Position numbers and translations under genes: made by a program. The notes beneath the pieces were generated by a model. That model was not told the origin of the DNA. It saw nothing but the letters and a program-made list of their open reading frames with translations, and did not search any database. This document shows positions 35,584 through 45,787 of a stretch of DNA of 55,539 bases, piece by piece. Position 1 is the stretch's first letter. Every line of letters begins with the position of its first letter. Origin of the DNA: VMFW01 sp038058095 (GTDB taxonomy: Bacteria; Patescibacteriota; Minisyncoccia; UBA6257; 2-01-FULL-56-20); the NCBI GenBank assembly GCA_038058095.1, contig JBBUBW010000004.1:1-55539 (forward strand). The letters are read 5' to 3'.

Positions 35584-36495
35584 TTACCTTCTATTTCTTA
35601 CCCTCCTTCGAATATAGAAAATTAAAAAAATTAAAACTAACAAAACTCCAGCGCCATAATATTCTTTATTCGCCTTGATATTATTCCAAATTTTAAAAAG
35701 CGGCCCCGAAAGAGATCCCGCTTGAAGAACACTAAAAACAGTTTTTGTCGTCCCAATTACGCTTCCACCCTTGCTAATTGTGACCGACCCCCAATAAGAC
35801 CCCATACCCAAATGCAAATCAATCGGGAACTCCACAATTTCTTCCTTCGTGGTAAACGGTGGAATTTCTGGAAAATCTTTATTCTTCTGGATATAAGCGA
35901 GCCTCACTGCGCCAAACTGATCAAATAATTCGTACGTCGCTCCGTCTACGGTTTCGGGAACATTCCCTTCGTTATTGAACCTCACACTTACCCGTGGAGA
36001 CCATCCCTCTTCAATATCCAAAAGTTTAACCAATGGAATACTGAATTTCCGGAAAATGCCCTCTCCAATTTGAATATCCACCGTAACCTCTACTCCCAAG
36101 GCGATTGAAACTTGCCCTGTTATATCCGGCACGCCCTCAAAAGTTAAAGTTCCGCTATAAATCGCGAGTCCCGCGTCTTTCGGAACGGTAAAAACTATCT
36201 CCACCGGAAACTGCCGCACTCCTTTTGGAATTACAATCTCCTTACCTCCATTGATTAAAAACCAATCTTTTATACTTTTATTAATTTCCAGCTTGCCTCT
36301 AATCTTTAAATCTTGATCGGCAATATCTCTAACTAAATAAATGATCTGCGAATACCTCGCTCCTTTTACCATATGCACCGCCCTAAAAACCGGCGGAGAA
36401 ACTCCAAAAGCCGCGCGCGCTGTTAAAACATCACCGCCAAAAACAACCGCTCCAGCTAAAAATAATGCCCCTAACGCCCAAAAATGTCCTCTCAT
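35584..36495 (-). CDS. Membrane-anchored beta-sandwich surface protein
   Basis: 303 residues from ATG 36495. An ATG at 36504 lies only 2 nt from the -10 box and is less likely. Signal peptide, two beta-rich domains (the first with FGVSPPVFRA and IVIPKGVRQFPVEIVFTVP, reminiscent of the WxL/DUF916 type), then a C-terminal transmembrane helix (about 278-295) with a strongly basic tail. It probably faces outward. No enzymatic motif. Confidence 0.75.
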   Translation of the reverse strand: MRGHFWALGALFLAGAVVFGGDVLTARAAFGVSPPVFRAVHMVKGARYSQIIYLVRDIADQDLKIRGKLEINKSIKDWFLINGGKEIVIPKGVRQFPVEIVFTVPKDAGLAIYSGTLTFEGVPDITGQVSIALGVEVTVDIQIGEGIFRKFSIPLVKLLDIEEGWSPRVSVRFNNEGNVPETVDGATYELFDQFGAVRLAYIQKNKDFPEIPPFTTKEEIVEFPIDLHLGMGSYWGSVTISKGGSVIGTTKTVFSVLQAGSLSGPLFKIWNNIKANKEYYGAGVLLVLIFLIFYIRRRVRNRR

Positions 36496-36506
36496 TGCTT
36501 TCATAA

Positions 36507-36535
36507 ATTATATAACCTTTGCCCGCGAAAAACAA
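36507..36535 (-). promoter_or_regulatory. Promoter of the beta-sandwich surface protein gene
   Basis: On the minus strand TTGTTT (36530-36535), 17-nt spacer, TATAAT (36507-36512), 11 nt before ATG 36495. Confidence 0.6.
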
Positions 36536-36603
36536 AAAAGAGCCCTACTTACAGCTCCATTTATAAATCTCCTGCTTAATCCTTAAAAATACGAAATTGG
36601 GGA

Positions 36604-37605
36604 TTAATTTGCCACGTCCACATAAGAAGCCGTAAATAGGTTCACTCCAGCGTAAGTTCCGGTGGCTTTACCAGCCGGAATAGTTATTCCCCAAAAAACT
36701 GCCCTGCTCACGTTGGTCGTGCTAGTTGGAGTCACCATAGTTGTTCCTGAAATAGTGGTAGCAGTTTCAGAGAGAGCCGTATCCCCAGTGCCGTAGGTGA
36801 ATGTTGAAGTCGCGTATTTCTGGCTAGAGGTAGCAATCGAATCCGTTCCCTTCGTTAAAGTCGATTGAGCGCTAACTTTTATTGTGGTAGTCGAATTACC
36901 CGCGTTAGTCGATGTGGTCACCTGATTAGTCGCCCCAGTATTAGTATTAGCCGTCACTGTCCCATAATTTACGGAAGAAGTCGTAATGTTAATCGCCGTA
37001 GTAACGTTCATTTCTCTCCCGGGAGCTGTATCCTCTGAACCGGTCGCATTGTTCGCGTCTTTAAAAATCACTGTTGCCAGCCAAATTTGCGCGGGATAAG
37101 TTGAAGTCGCCGTGCTGGTGGGCACAGTTGAATCAGCGAAATACCAAATATCAACGCTCGAAGTGGTATTCACGGAAGTACCCGAACCCGTACAAGTCGA
37201 AGATGCTGTAAACGCAGTCACTCGATAGCAACTCCGGTTATCCGATGTGGTAAGACAGGTTGATGATGTGTACCCTGACCGATACACTAAAATTGTAGTC
37301 GTTCCGTTTTGAATATCAGCGCATCCGTTATTATCAGTAATTAGCGCGTTCACATAAACCGTTGTGGTTGTATTCGCGGTTAAAGTAATATCCAAATTAT
37401 TATTCAAAGCCACCGCCGAAACCGTCGGCGCCGCGTTTCCGACTACAACCGAGGTCGTCGCTGTTACTGTCCCTCCAGCCCCAAAAACCGTAGATGGCAT
37501 CATGACAAACATGCTATCCAAAATCGCGAAAGCGCTAAACCCCAAAAACAGGATTATCGCCAAAATCCCCAAATAACTCAAAACTTCCGATTGTTTAGAT
37601 TCCAT
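36604..37605 (-). CDS. Thr/Ser-rich surface protein with uninterrupted beta domain
   Basis: 333 residues. An N-terminal membrane helix (about 10-32), then a Thr/Ser-rich domain with NNGCADIQNG, four nearby cysteines in two pairs, TSSVNYGTV, TTISGTTM and a C-terminal FWGITIPAG...GTYAGVNLFTASY segment. The same domain occurs in the next two genes upstream, but there a kelch propeller is inserted between TTISG and FWG. Here the two halves are contiguous. It is probably exported; disulfides are plausible. Confidence 0.8.
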   Translation of the reverse strand: MESKQSEVLSYLGILAIILFLGFSAFAILDSMFVMMPSTVFGAGGTVTATTSVVVGNAAPTVSAVALNNNLDITLTANTTTTVYVNALITDNNGCADIQNGTTTILVYRSGYTSSTCLTTSDNRSCYRVTAFTASSTCTGSGTSVNTTSSVDIWYFADSTVPTSTATSTYPAQIWLATVIFKDANNATGSEDTAPGREMNVTTAINITTSSVNYGTVTANTNTGATNQVTTSTNAGNSTTTIKVSAQSTLTKGTDSIATSSQKYATSTFTYGTGDTALSETATTISGTTMVTPTSTTNVSRAVFWGITIPAGKATGTYAGVNLFTASYVDVAN

Positions 37606-37620
37606 TCTTTATAACTAAAT

Positions 37621-37626
37621 TATACA
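37621..37626 (-). promoter_or_regulatory. -10 box (TATAAT) of the Thr/Ser-rich protein gene
   Basis: A perfect TATAAT on the minus strand, 13 nt after which the mRNA sense ATG (37605) begins 15 nt downstream of its end. Confidence 0.5.
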
Positions 37627-37668
37627 ACAATACCGCGAAACAAAACTGTGGATAAGCTCGGAGAATAA

Positions 37669-38841
37669 CTAATTCGGGGAAATTTCGATTATCTCGTTCA
37701 CATCCAAAGGCGCGCTCCAAATAGTAGAGGTAACATCTTTAGGCCCGGTAAAATCTAACTGTCCTCCCAGCACACTTACTTTTCGATTAGCAACAAAACC
37801 GGCATTATTTGAAACTTTTGTCGGTAAAGCCGTAGTTTTATTCCATAAACCAAGAGACCCACCGCTGCCAACTCGTGTAAACCAAACATCCTGCAGGGCA
37901 TTAATTCCCAAACTAGCACCGCCAAAAATGTAAATAAAGTTTCCCAAAGACGCCGCGTAAAAATTAGCTAATCCCGACTTAATTGGCAAAAAAGCCGCGC
38001 TAATCCACTGACCCAAACTTCCGTCGCTGTTAACTTTAGCGTAAAAATTGGTCCCTACCGGAAAACCAGCATCATTCCCTCCTCCCATCGCATAAATATA
38101 GCCATTACTATAAACAGAGCTATGATTACTAAGCGGCACCGGTAAAGAACTAGTTTCCCGCCACCCTCCTAATGTCCCGTCCCCATTCACTCGCGCGTAA
38201 AGTACCTTATTCGTCTGAACATTGATTTGGTTTCGAAGATCTCCTTGAATATTTTTACCTCCAATCACATAAACATAACCGTTGAGATATATCACCTCGT
38301 GATCCTCGGTCGGAACGGGCAAGGGAGTTGAGCTCATCCACGGTCCTAAAGATCGATCGGGATTAATCCGACTATACCAAACCGAACTCGTCGCGTGATT
38401 AACCCAAGTCTCACCCCCTAAAACATAAATAAAACCATTCGCCGTAAAAGCGGCTGCGTCGTAATTAGCTTCTCCGGGGAGACTTTCTGTTTCTATCCAA
38501 TTTCCAAAATTACTCTCGGAATCAACCTGAGCGTAATAAACCGTCGAGGTAACCGCTCCATCAAAAGCCCAGCCGATTGTTCCCCCTAAAACATAAGCAT
38601 AGCCATTCACGAAAACCATTGAGAAACGTTCCCTCGGCGTAGGAAAACTGCCCGTCTCGATCCACGCCCCAACTTTTCCCGTATTTATATCTAACAAATA
38701 CGCGCCCTTAGTTTTACCCCCACCCGAGACATCAGAGAGAGCCACCAAGTTCTTGCTGAAAATCGCCTGCCCGACAAAAACCACGCCGGCCAAAAGAAAC
38801 GCGCCAAAAACCAAAAACTTCGGATTTCTAAAATTTTTCAT
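37669..38841 (-). CDS. Exported six-bladed kelch propeller protein
   Basis: 390 residues. Signal or anchor helix (about 8-27), then six kelch-type repeats of about 50 residues (NGYAYVLGG, NGFIYVLGG, NGYVYVIGG, NGYIYAMGG, GNFIYIFGG, NRKVSVLGG), each preceded by a G-x-W and followed by an S/N-V-x-Y-A-x-V strand. This makes one complete propeller. It is probably a surface binding module. A leaderless promoter lies just upstream. Confidence 0.88.
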   Translation of the reverse strand: MKNFRNPKFLVFGAFLLAGVVFVGQAIFSKNLVALSDVSGGGKTKGAYLLDINTGKVGAWIETGSFPTPRERFSMVFVNGYAYVLGGTIGWAFDGAVTSTVYYAQVDSESNFGNWIETESLPGEANYDAAAFTANGFIYVLGGETWVNHATSSVWYSRINPDRSLGPWMSSTPLPVPTEDHEVIYLNGYVYVIGGKNIQGDLRNQINVQTNKVLYARVNGDGTLGGWRETSSLPVPLSNHSSVYSNGYIYAMGGGNDAGFPVGTNFYAKVNSDGSLGQWISAAFLPIKSGLANFYAASLGNFIYIFGGASLGINALQDVWFTRVGSGGSLGLWNKTTALPTKVSNNAGFVANRKVSVLGGQLDFTGPKDVTSTIWSAPLDVNEIIEISPN

Positions 38842-38847
38842 AAACCC

Positions 38848-38853
38848 AGTTTA
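38848..38853 (-). promoter_or_regulatory. Extended -10 box of the kelch protein gene
   Basis: Minus strand TG-G-TAAACT, 6 nt before ATG 38841. Confidence 0.45.
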
Positions 38854-38928
38854 CCACACATTCACTTGCCGCCTGTGGATATTCTACCCGCCCAATAAGA
38901 AAACAATTTCCCGCTAGCGGAGGGTTTA

Positions 38929-38986
38929 CCTCTGTACTAATTGAGGAACCTGTTTGAATTCCCTAATTCCTTAATTAGTTCGGGGG
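38929..38986. repeat. Hairpin repeat B, copy 3
   Basis: ACTAATTGAGGAA pairs with TTCCTTAATTAGT with one wobble; C/G-run ends. It lies in the 216-nt gap between two kelch genes, where I see no gene. Confidence 0.8.
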
Positions 38987-39057
38987 TTTATCCCCACACT
39001 AAACGAGAAACGGCATTCTGCCGGAAACTAATTTCCCGTTATGGTGTCGGGGTTTAT

Positions 39058-40527
39058 TTAAGGCGTAAAACTCGCGGTAAAAGTGTTCACCCCGTTATAA
39101 GTGCCAGTCGTAACCCCGGTTGGAATTGTCAAGCCCCAAAAAGTATCCCGGCGAGTTAATCCGCTATTAATCAAAGAATAGTAAACGCTAGATGTTGGAG
39201 TGCTATCAGGAACACCACCAATTAAATATAGATACCCATTACTAGCCAATCCCCCCGCCGAAACATACCCGGAATCCACTGGTAAATAAGCAGCGTCCCC
39301 CCAAGAATCAATCGTTCCATCAGAATTTATTGGAGCATAAACCGTGGAACTACTCCAACCAAATTCATATAAGTAGCCACCATTAATTGCCGACATGTGC
39401 GAAGCTTTAGATTTCGGCAAAGCAGTCGTGTTAGCCCAAGAGCCCAGCGTACCATTAGAGTTGATCGGCGNNNNNNNNNNNNNNNNNNNNNNNNNNNNNN
39501 NNNNNNNNNNNNNNNNNNNNNNNNNNNNNNNNNNNNNNNNNNNNNNNNNNNNNNNNNNNNNNNNNNNNNNGTAGATATAACCGTTATAAGCCACAGATGA
39601 GTGGTCATAACGAGTGGCGGGCAAAGCAGTCGTATTGGTCCAATTACCCAAATCGTTCACCAAGCTTATCCTCGGTAAAAGTGTTATCCCAGAAATCGTG
39701 GTTGCTGTGTCGCTCAAAACCCCCTCGCTTCCTCCAAAGTTAAAACTGGAGCTGGCGTAATGTTGAGATGAAGTAGCGAGCGCGTATGAAACACTCGACA
39801 ATGCCGTCCCGGAAACTTTAACCGATGTCGAAGAATTTCCCGCGTCTTGAACCGACATTGTTTGATTCGCAAATCCCGTAGTACTCGAAGGAGCCATTGA
39901 CCCATAATTGATTGAGCTTGTTACGATATTAATCGCCACCACCGTATTCATCTCGACACCCGTAGAATCTCGGGTAGCTGTAGCCAACGAGACATCTCTC
40001 ACGTTAACCGTTGCCATCCAAGTATCGCTTGGAAAGCTCGAAGGAGCATCCGTCGCCTGCGCGAAATAGTAAACGCCAAAAGTTGTTGTCGTATTAATAA
40101 AAGAAATGTCTCCGGAGCAAGAACTTGTCGCCGTAAAAGCCGTCGCTAAATAACAATTCAGATTATTTTGAGTAGTTAAACAGGTGGAAGAAGTAATGCT
40201 TGAGCGATACAGCATAATCGTCGCCGTTCCATTATTAATATCAGCGCACCCGTTCACATCAAATACTTGCGCGTTCACGCTTATTGCCGTTGTCGCGTTC
40301 GGAGTCAAAACCAAGCTTTGGCTATTATTTAAAGTCACAGAATTTATTAAAGGAGCTGCATTCGTTAGAGTTAACGTGCTCGAAACCGTCGAACTTGCCC
40401 CTGCCGCGAAGGTCGATACCACAGTTCGATCCGAAAACGCCCACCAAAAAGTGAGCGTTCCCAAAAGCGCTACAAGTCCGATTAAAACCAACCCAAAATC
40501 AACCGAAGAAAATTTTTCGCGAAACAT
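39058..40527 (-). CDS. Surface protein with kelch propeller inserted in beta domain (contains assembly gap)
   Basis: About 489 codons as drawn, including 100 N, so the real length is unknown. N-terminal membrane helix (about 13-35), the Thr/Ser-rich domain with NGCADINNG and Cys pairs up to TTISGITLLPRISLVNDLG. Then follow kelch repeats (NGYIY..., NGGYLYEFG, NGYLYLIGG) with PINSNGT linkers, and finally the second half of the domain, DTFWGLTIPTG...GTYNGVNTFTASF. The frame happens to be kept across the N run. A propeller nested within another domain. Confidence 0.8.
   Translation of the reverse strand: MFREKFSSVDFGLVLIGLVALLGTLTFWWAFSDRTVVSTFAAGASSTVSSTLTLTNAAPLINSVTLNNSQSLVLTPNATTAISVNAQVFDVNGCADINNGTATIMLYRSSITSSTCLTTQNNLNCYLATAFTATSSCSGDISFINTTTTFGVYYFAQATDAPSSFPSDTWMATVNVRDVSLATATRDSTGVEMNTVVAINIVTSSINYGSMAPSSTTGFANQTMSVQDAGNSSTSVKVSGTALSSVSYALATSSQHYASSSFNFGGSEGVLSDTATTISGITLLPRISLVNDLGNWTNTTALPATRYDHSSVAYNGYIYXXXXXXXXXXXXXXXXXXXXXXXXXXXXXXXXXXPINSNGTLGSWANTTALPKSKASHMSAINGGYLYEFGWSSSTVYAPINSDGTIDSWGDAAYLPVDSGYVSAGGLASNGYLYLIGGVPDSTPTSSVYYSLINSGLTRRDTFWGLTIPTGVTTGTYNGVNTFTASFTP
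39471..39570. other. Assembly gap (100 N)
   Basis: A run of exactly 100 N, a placeholder for unknown sequence, inside the kelch repeats. Confidence 0.99.
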
Positions 40528-40540
40528 TTAGTTCTATTAA

Positions 40541-40546
40541 ATTATA
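40541..40546 (-). promoter_or_regulatory. Extended -10 box of the 39058-40527 gene
   Basis: Minus strand TG-G-TATAAT, 13 nt before ATG 40527. Confidence 0.55.
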
Positions 40547-40570
40547 CCAAACGTTCCTAGTTTTATCCTA

Positions 40571-40603
40571 TCACTTGACACTTGATACCTGACACTTGAA
40601 ACC
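40571..40603. repeat. Intergenic CTTGATA-type repeat tract
   Basis: CACTTGACACTTGATACCTG and further units directly after the stop of the giant protein; same family as the tracts inside murC and trmD. Confidence 0.75.
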
Positions 40604-40604
40604 T

Positions 40605-43600
40605 TTATGGTACATAAGTCGCCGTAAAAGTGTTCACCCCTGAATAAGTTCCGGTCGGTGCCGCCCCCACTGCCTGTGGCCCCGCCCCCCAAAACGTATC
40701 CTTCTGGCTATTGCCGTTATTAATCGGCGCGTACTGAACCGTTGTAGTCGTTTCTACATTGGCGGTAAATCCACCTGCGGTATAAATATAACCATTATAT
40801 ACTACTCCGGCAGATTGGGAAAGGCCTCTCGAAACTGCCGTGGTGTCTGTCCACGACCCGATAGATCCGGTAGAGTTAATCAACGCGTAGGAAACCGTCG
40901 AAGTCGGGAGAGCTGTGGCTAAGATTGCTCCACCAATAACATAAAGATAACCGTTATTGGTCGCCGCGAGAGAATCTATGTTTTTAGTCGACAAAGCCGT
41001 TGTGTAATTCCAAGTCCCAACCGTCCCGTTTGAGTTTATCGGCGCGTAAAGAACCGAAGACGTAACAATAGAGCCGGTGGTCTCAACCATTCCGCCGATA
41101 GCGTAAAGAAAGTTACCGCTCGCCGCCATACTATACCGAANNNNNNNNNNNNNNNNNNNNNNNNNNNNNNNNNNNNNNNNNNNNNNNNNNNNNNNNNNNN
41201 NNNNNNNNNNNNNNNNNNNNNNNNNNNNNNNNNNNNNNNNTGATAAATACTATACGGCATAGCTCCCGCCTCCAACCAACTGCCAATCGTGCCGTTTGAG
41301 TTCATCGGCGCGTAAATAACCGACGAAGTGGCGGTGTTCCCTGTAGTCTGCCCGGCTATCGCGTAAAGATAACCATTATACGCCACCGCCGAAAAATCAT
41401 ACCTGAATGCCGGCATTGCCGTTGTGTAACTCCAAGTCCCAACTGAACCGTTGCTATTTATCGGGGCGTATATAACCGTTGAAGTTACCGATCCTCCTAA
41501 TACATAAAGATAGCCATTATAATAAGTCGTCGCGTCGTGTTGCTGAATTGCGTACGGCAGAGCATTCGCGTTTGTTGTCCACGCCCCTAAATCATTCACC
41601 AAGCTTATCCGCGGCAACATAGTTATCCCAGAAATCGTGGTATTGGTATCACTTAAAACCCCCTCGCTTCCCCCGAAGTTAAAAGTCGAACTGGCATAGT
41701 GTTGCGTGGAAGTGCCAATAACATAGGAACCAAAAGTCATAGCCGTTCCCTTGGCTCCAATCGACGACGAAACATTGCCAACATTTTGCACCGACACCGT
41801 TTGATTAACTAACCCTGTCGTACTCGATGGAGCCATTGAGCCGTAATTGACTGAGCTGGTTGTCACATTAATCGCCACCAATGTATTAAGTTCCACTCCG
41901 CTCGCCGTACTCGAAGAAGTCGAAGTCGGCGACGTATCGGTGAGCGTAATTTGCCCCAGCCAATTTTGAGCCTCAAAAGATGAAGACGCGTCCGTCGCTT
42001 GCGCGAAATAATAAATATCCGCCGAACACGTTACCGTACTGCTCACGGGCGAAGTTCCGCTAAACGCGCAGCTCGAACTAGGAATTTGATAGCAATTCAA
42101 ATTATCCGCCGTGCAATTAAAACCCACCCCCGACCTTGAAATCGTGCCGGTGGCGTAGTTAAGATTGTTTCCCGTCGTCGAAGCCGCCACGTTAATCGTC
42201 GTAGTAGTATTAGGCGTCAAAACAATCGCGCTCCCTCCGTTTAAAACCACGTTTGAAACGGTGTTCCCCGCTGGCGCCGTGTATTTAGCCAAAACCACAT
42301 CCCGATAGACCGGCATAGAATTTTCGGAGCTAACCGTATAGGTTACGCTCTGTGTATGATTTTCAGTGGCAGCATTAACATTAGTGGTCGTAGCCGCTTT
42401 CACCCGTTCGCGCAAATCAGGTTTAAAAGCAGCAGAAAAAGTCACGCTGCCTCCATGATTATGAGTGCTACTTCCGCCAGTACCTCCAAAAGTACTTGTT
42501 CCATAAAGTAAATTCCCAGCGTACGCGCTCCCACTTGTAGAAACACTCGACCAATTCGTCGGTAAATTTGAGTTGTCAAATATTGCGATCATCCCACTCG
42601 GGATTGTAGTCGTCGTCGTCAGCTGCCCAAACACCACTCCGACATAAGGCGGGCTATTATTACTAGCAGTAAGAGAGGCGCTAGCAGACACGCTGTGAGA
42701 ATGACTAGAACCACCAATACCTAAAACATTTGCCGTATCGGTTATCCCCTTATTAGGAAGTCCGGAAAAAAATGCAGCCGAGGGATTATGCGTGTGAGTT
42801 GCCGAACCTCCGTTCCCAATCGTACTGGAACCCGTTAAATATCGGTTTTCGGTAGTCGAAGCATAAATCCAATTCGTCGGCAAAGAAGAAGACGAAACAT
42901 CAAAAATAGCGATTGCTCCATTTGGAAGAGTAGTTGTCGCCGCGCTAATAAATTTTAAACCCCGATATAGCGGCACGATACTATCATTTGTAGTTGTGGC
43001 GTTCGGCCAGGTGTGAGTGTGAGTATTACTCGGCTGACTAGAACCAGTAGCCTCTCCGGTGGATGTTGTATTATTTGGACCATTGTCCGTAGAAAACGTT
43101 AATGTGTGCGAGGCATTATTCAAACTGGAACTAGCCGCTCCAGGCGTCGAGCTCGCTCGTGGAAAAACGCCAAAAAAAGGATCCGATGCCACGCAAGATA
43201 TACAAGTCCACCCGTCGGGTATATTCGCTCCCTCCCACATCAAAATCACCTGTCCCGCCGCATCGGATGCCACCTGCCATTGCCTTGCCTCCTCAAAAAC
43301 CAAACTTCCTCCGCCTGAAACTGCATCACTCACAAAACTTAAAGGTCCCAGTTTATAAAGTTCCGGGCTGATATCCGGTGCCTTGAAAAAATAAATTAAA
43401 TCCTGGCTCTCCCCTTTTTTCAAATCCAAATTCCAACGCACTAATCTATCATTTCCCAAAACCTCTTCCGTGGAAATCTTTTCCGTAATTAACTTAAAGG
43501 AAACCGGCATTGATTCCGTCACCACTCCCTTAAAATCCTGATTTGCTTTCACGTGTAAAGTTACTTTGTAATTCGACGGCGGGAAAATTCTGGTTGGCGC

Positions 43601-45688
43601 GTCCCTCTCCACGTCAAAAACCGGCTCCGCCTGCACTTCAAATTTATCTTCGATCGAACGAACGCCGTTGCTGGTTCGCGCCGTAACTAAAACTTTATAA
43701 GTTCCCGCCAACCTTGCCTTTGTCTCAGCTAAATAGTCCGGTTCATTCGTCACTGTTTCCGGTCCGCAAGTTTCACTGCGGACCACGCTCCCGTCGCGGG
43801 TGGAAAAAAGATAAAAATTCCCGTTCGGATCCGTCACTCTCAAGTCCACTCCGGCGTCACAAATGGTATGCCCCATATCCGTAAGCACTCCCGCGCCAAT
43901 TTTTACCTTATCCCCTTTGGTAAAAATTGATTTATTAAAATTTACCGCGAGAACCCCCCAGGTGAAATCACTGGTTGTAAAATAAACCGTGCCATTTTTA
44001 TAAACCCAAAGATTCAGCCGGTACCGACCCGGCTTAAAATCTCTCTCCGACTCCGGAATGCTAATCCGCAGTTTGTTATTCACTGTTAAAAAAAGCGGTT
44101 GGATATTCGTGCTTTTGTTGAAAGGATCAATCACCTGCCCCACGATCGGATTTTGCGCGCTCACCTGTCTGTCCCCCACCCTAAGTGATTCCTGCGCTAT
44201 CGCTTTTCCTCCTAAACCAAAAAAATCCAAAATGCCTGAAAAAAAGCTTTTTGAATTTTTCTTGGCAGCAACCGCCTCTCCTCGCCCTCTCCGTAATCCA
44301 AAGTCGTCCACGTCTATATTTAATTCAGAAGTCGGCGGCGAAGTTCCTTGAGCCCCAGGCGCGCTCGACGTGCTCTCCGGCAAATTATCTAAATCAAAAT
44401 CAAATCGCGGCGATTCACTTGGAGTAAAATCTCCACTATTATTCTCGGCGGGTCGTGGTTTCTTATCGCTTGGCAAAATGATTACCGGCAGCTCCCTTCG
44501 ACTCTCGGCGTCCGTATCAACAGAAGAGTCGAAATTCTCGGTTTCAGAATTAAAATTAATAATCGGCGGCACATCGTATTGGATTTCTAAAAGCATCCCA
44601 TCTAAAAACACTTTCGGCAACTTCTCCAAAGTCGTTGGAATTCCCTCCACGCTTATCTGTAGATGCCGAAGGTCATCCCACGAAACGTTTGGCAAATTAA
44701 TCGTCAGATTTTTCCAATTATCCCCGCTCACCTTTGAAAGCTCAAACCAATTCTGCCCGTCAAAACTATAACTAACTTTGAGAAAATTATTATCTGGGGC
44801 ACTTGGAATAATCACCGGCGTTGAACTTGAGCTTTCCTCAGTAATTTGGTCTGGCGAAGAATTGCTTATGTTGGAATCCGAAGCTGGATTTTCACTTTGC
44901 GCCTCCGGCGCAATTAAATTTTCGTCAGCCGGCTTTTGCTCTTCTTTTGGAATGGGCAAATTTTCCGCGCCCGTAGCAGGAACTTGAATTTCCTCCTTAA
45001 TTACCTGATCTGAACCGGAACTGGTTGGAATTGAAACCTGAACCTGATCAGGCATAGCCACGGTTGAACTCATTTCCTGTGCGAACACCCGCCCTACAAA
45101 ACGGCTCAAAAACGACACGCTCTGATTAAAATCTCCGCTCTTATAACGAGCGCTTGTGCTCGCGCCTCCGCTCTCTGAGCTGGTCGCCATATTTGTTTCA
45201 ACCTCGCCTCTCTCTACCGCCGGTTGGCTCGCAACCACTCCCTCAATATTCCAAACTAAAGTCAGTCCAACATTTTTTATATCTCCCTCCGCCGCGTAAT
45301 CATCCGGCAAAAATTTACCGCAAAATATCTTATCGGTCGCGGAAGTAAAAACCGCTGAATTATTTTCTGAAAAAGAAGAGCTGGCTAAATTAAAATTTTC
45401 CGGTTCGCCTTGGCTATTTACCGGATTCTGCCAGGTTCCAAGACAAGTCTGCGGGTAAAAATCGGTCACTTCGGCTCGCGTAAAAAGCTTATTAACGGCA
45501 AAAACCAAAAATACCGCCAAAAAAATTGCCAGCACCCATCGTATCTTATATTTCTTGAAAAAAGTTGGCTTTAGATTAACTACCCGATTTTCCCACCCCA
45601 AAAACCACTTCTTTATGAGGTGGGAATCTCGCCTAAAATTTATATCCAAAAATGGCCTCCTGCTCTTTCGCAATCTAGAGGACTTCAT
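40605..45688 (-). CDS. Giant adhesin-like surface protein (contains assembly gap)
   Basis: More than 1,650 residues; the 100-N gap at 41141-41240 breaks the frame, but the kelch repeats before and after it clearly belong together. Start ATG 45688 follows an extended -10 box. Membrane helix near 50-70, a Pro/Ser/Glu-rich region (about 200-460), beta domains, then three collar-like modules with P-x-G/N-W and HTHT, HTHN/HSHS, HNHG motifs (about 830-1150). These are followed by the Thr/Ser-rich domain to TTISGITMLPRISLVNDLG, kelch repeats across the gap, and the closing DTFWG...GTYSGVNTFTATY. Probably a tethered, binding surface protein. Confidence 0.8.
41141..41240. other. Assembly gap (100 N) inside the giant protein
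   Basis: Exactly 100 N. The reading frame differs on its two sides, so the true gap length is not 100 nt. Confidence 0.99.
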
Positions 45689-45695
45689 CTCTTTA

Positions 45696-45701
45696 ATTTT
45701 A
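45696..45701 (-). promoter_or_regulatory. Extended -10 box of the giant surface protein gene
   Basis: Minus strand TG-G-TAAAAT, 7 nt before ATG 45688; supports that start over one at 45718. Confidence 0.5.
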
Positions 45702-45760
45702 CCATTTTTTACCGCCAAAACCCTTTAAAACTGTGGATTAAACTAAAAATACCTACCAAA

Positions 45761-45787
45761 ATATAAGGACGTCGGACGTCCTTATAT
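45761..45787. repeat. REP palindrome, copy 1 (3' flank of RAYT gene)
   Basis: AAGGACGTCGGACGTCCTT with ATAT arms, an imperfectly centred perfect 9-bp stem. It overlaps the stop end of the transposase gene. Confidence 0.9.

Noticed and set aside
41036..41140. C-terminal end FGIVWRR... of the giant protein after the N gap
   Set aside because: Wrong frame caused by the arbitrary 100-N gap; the kelch repeats continue in another frame to 40605.
42290..43260. Prophage region suggested by tail-collar-like modules
   Set aside because: No capsid, terminase, portal or integrase gene nearby; the modules are part of a membrane-anchored surface protein.
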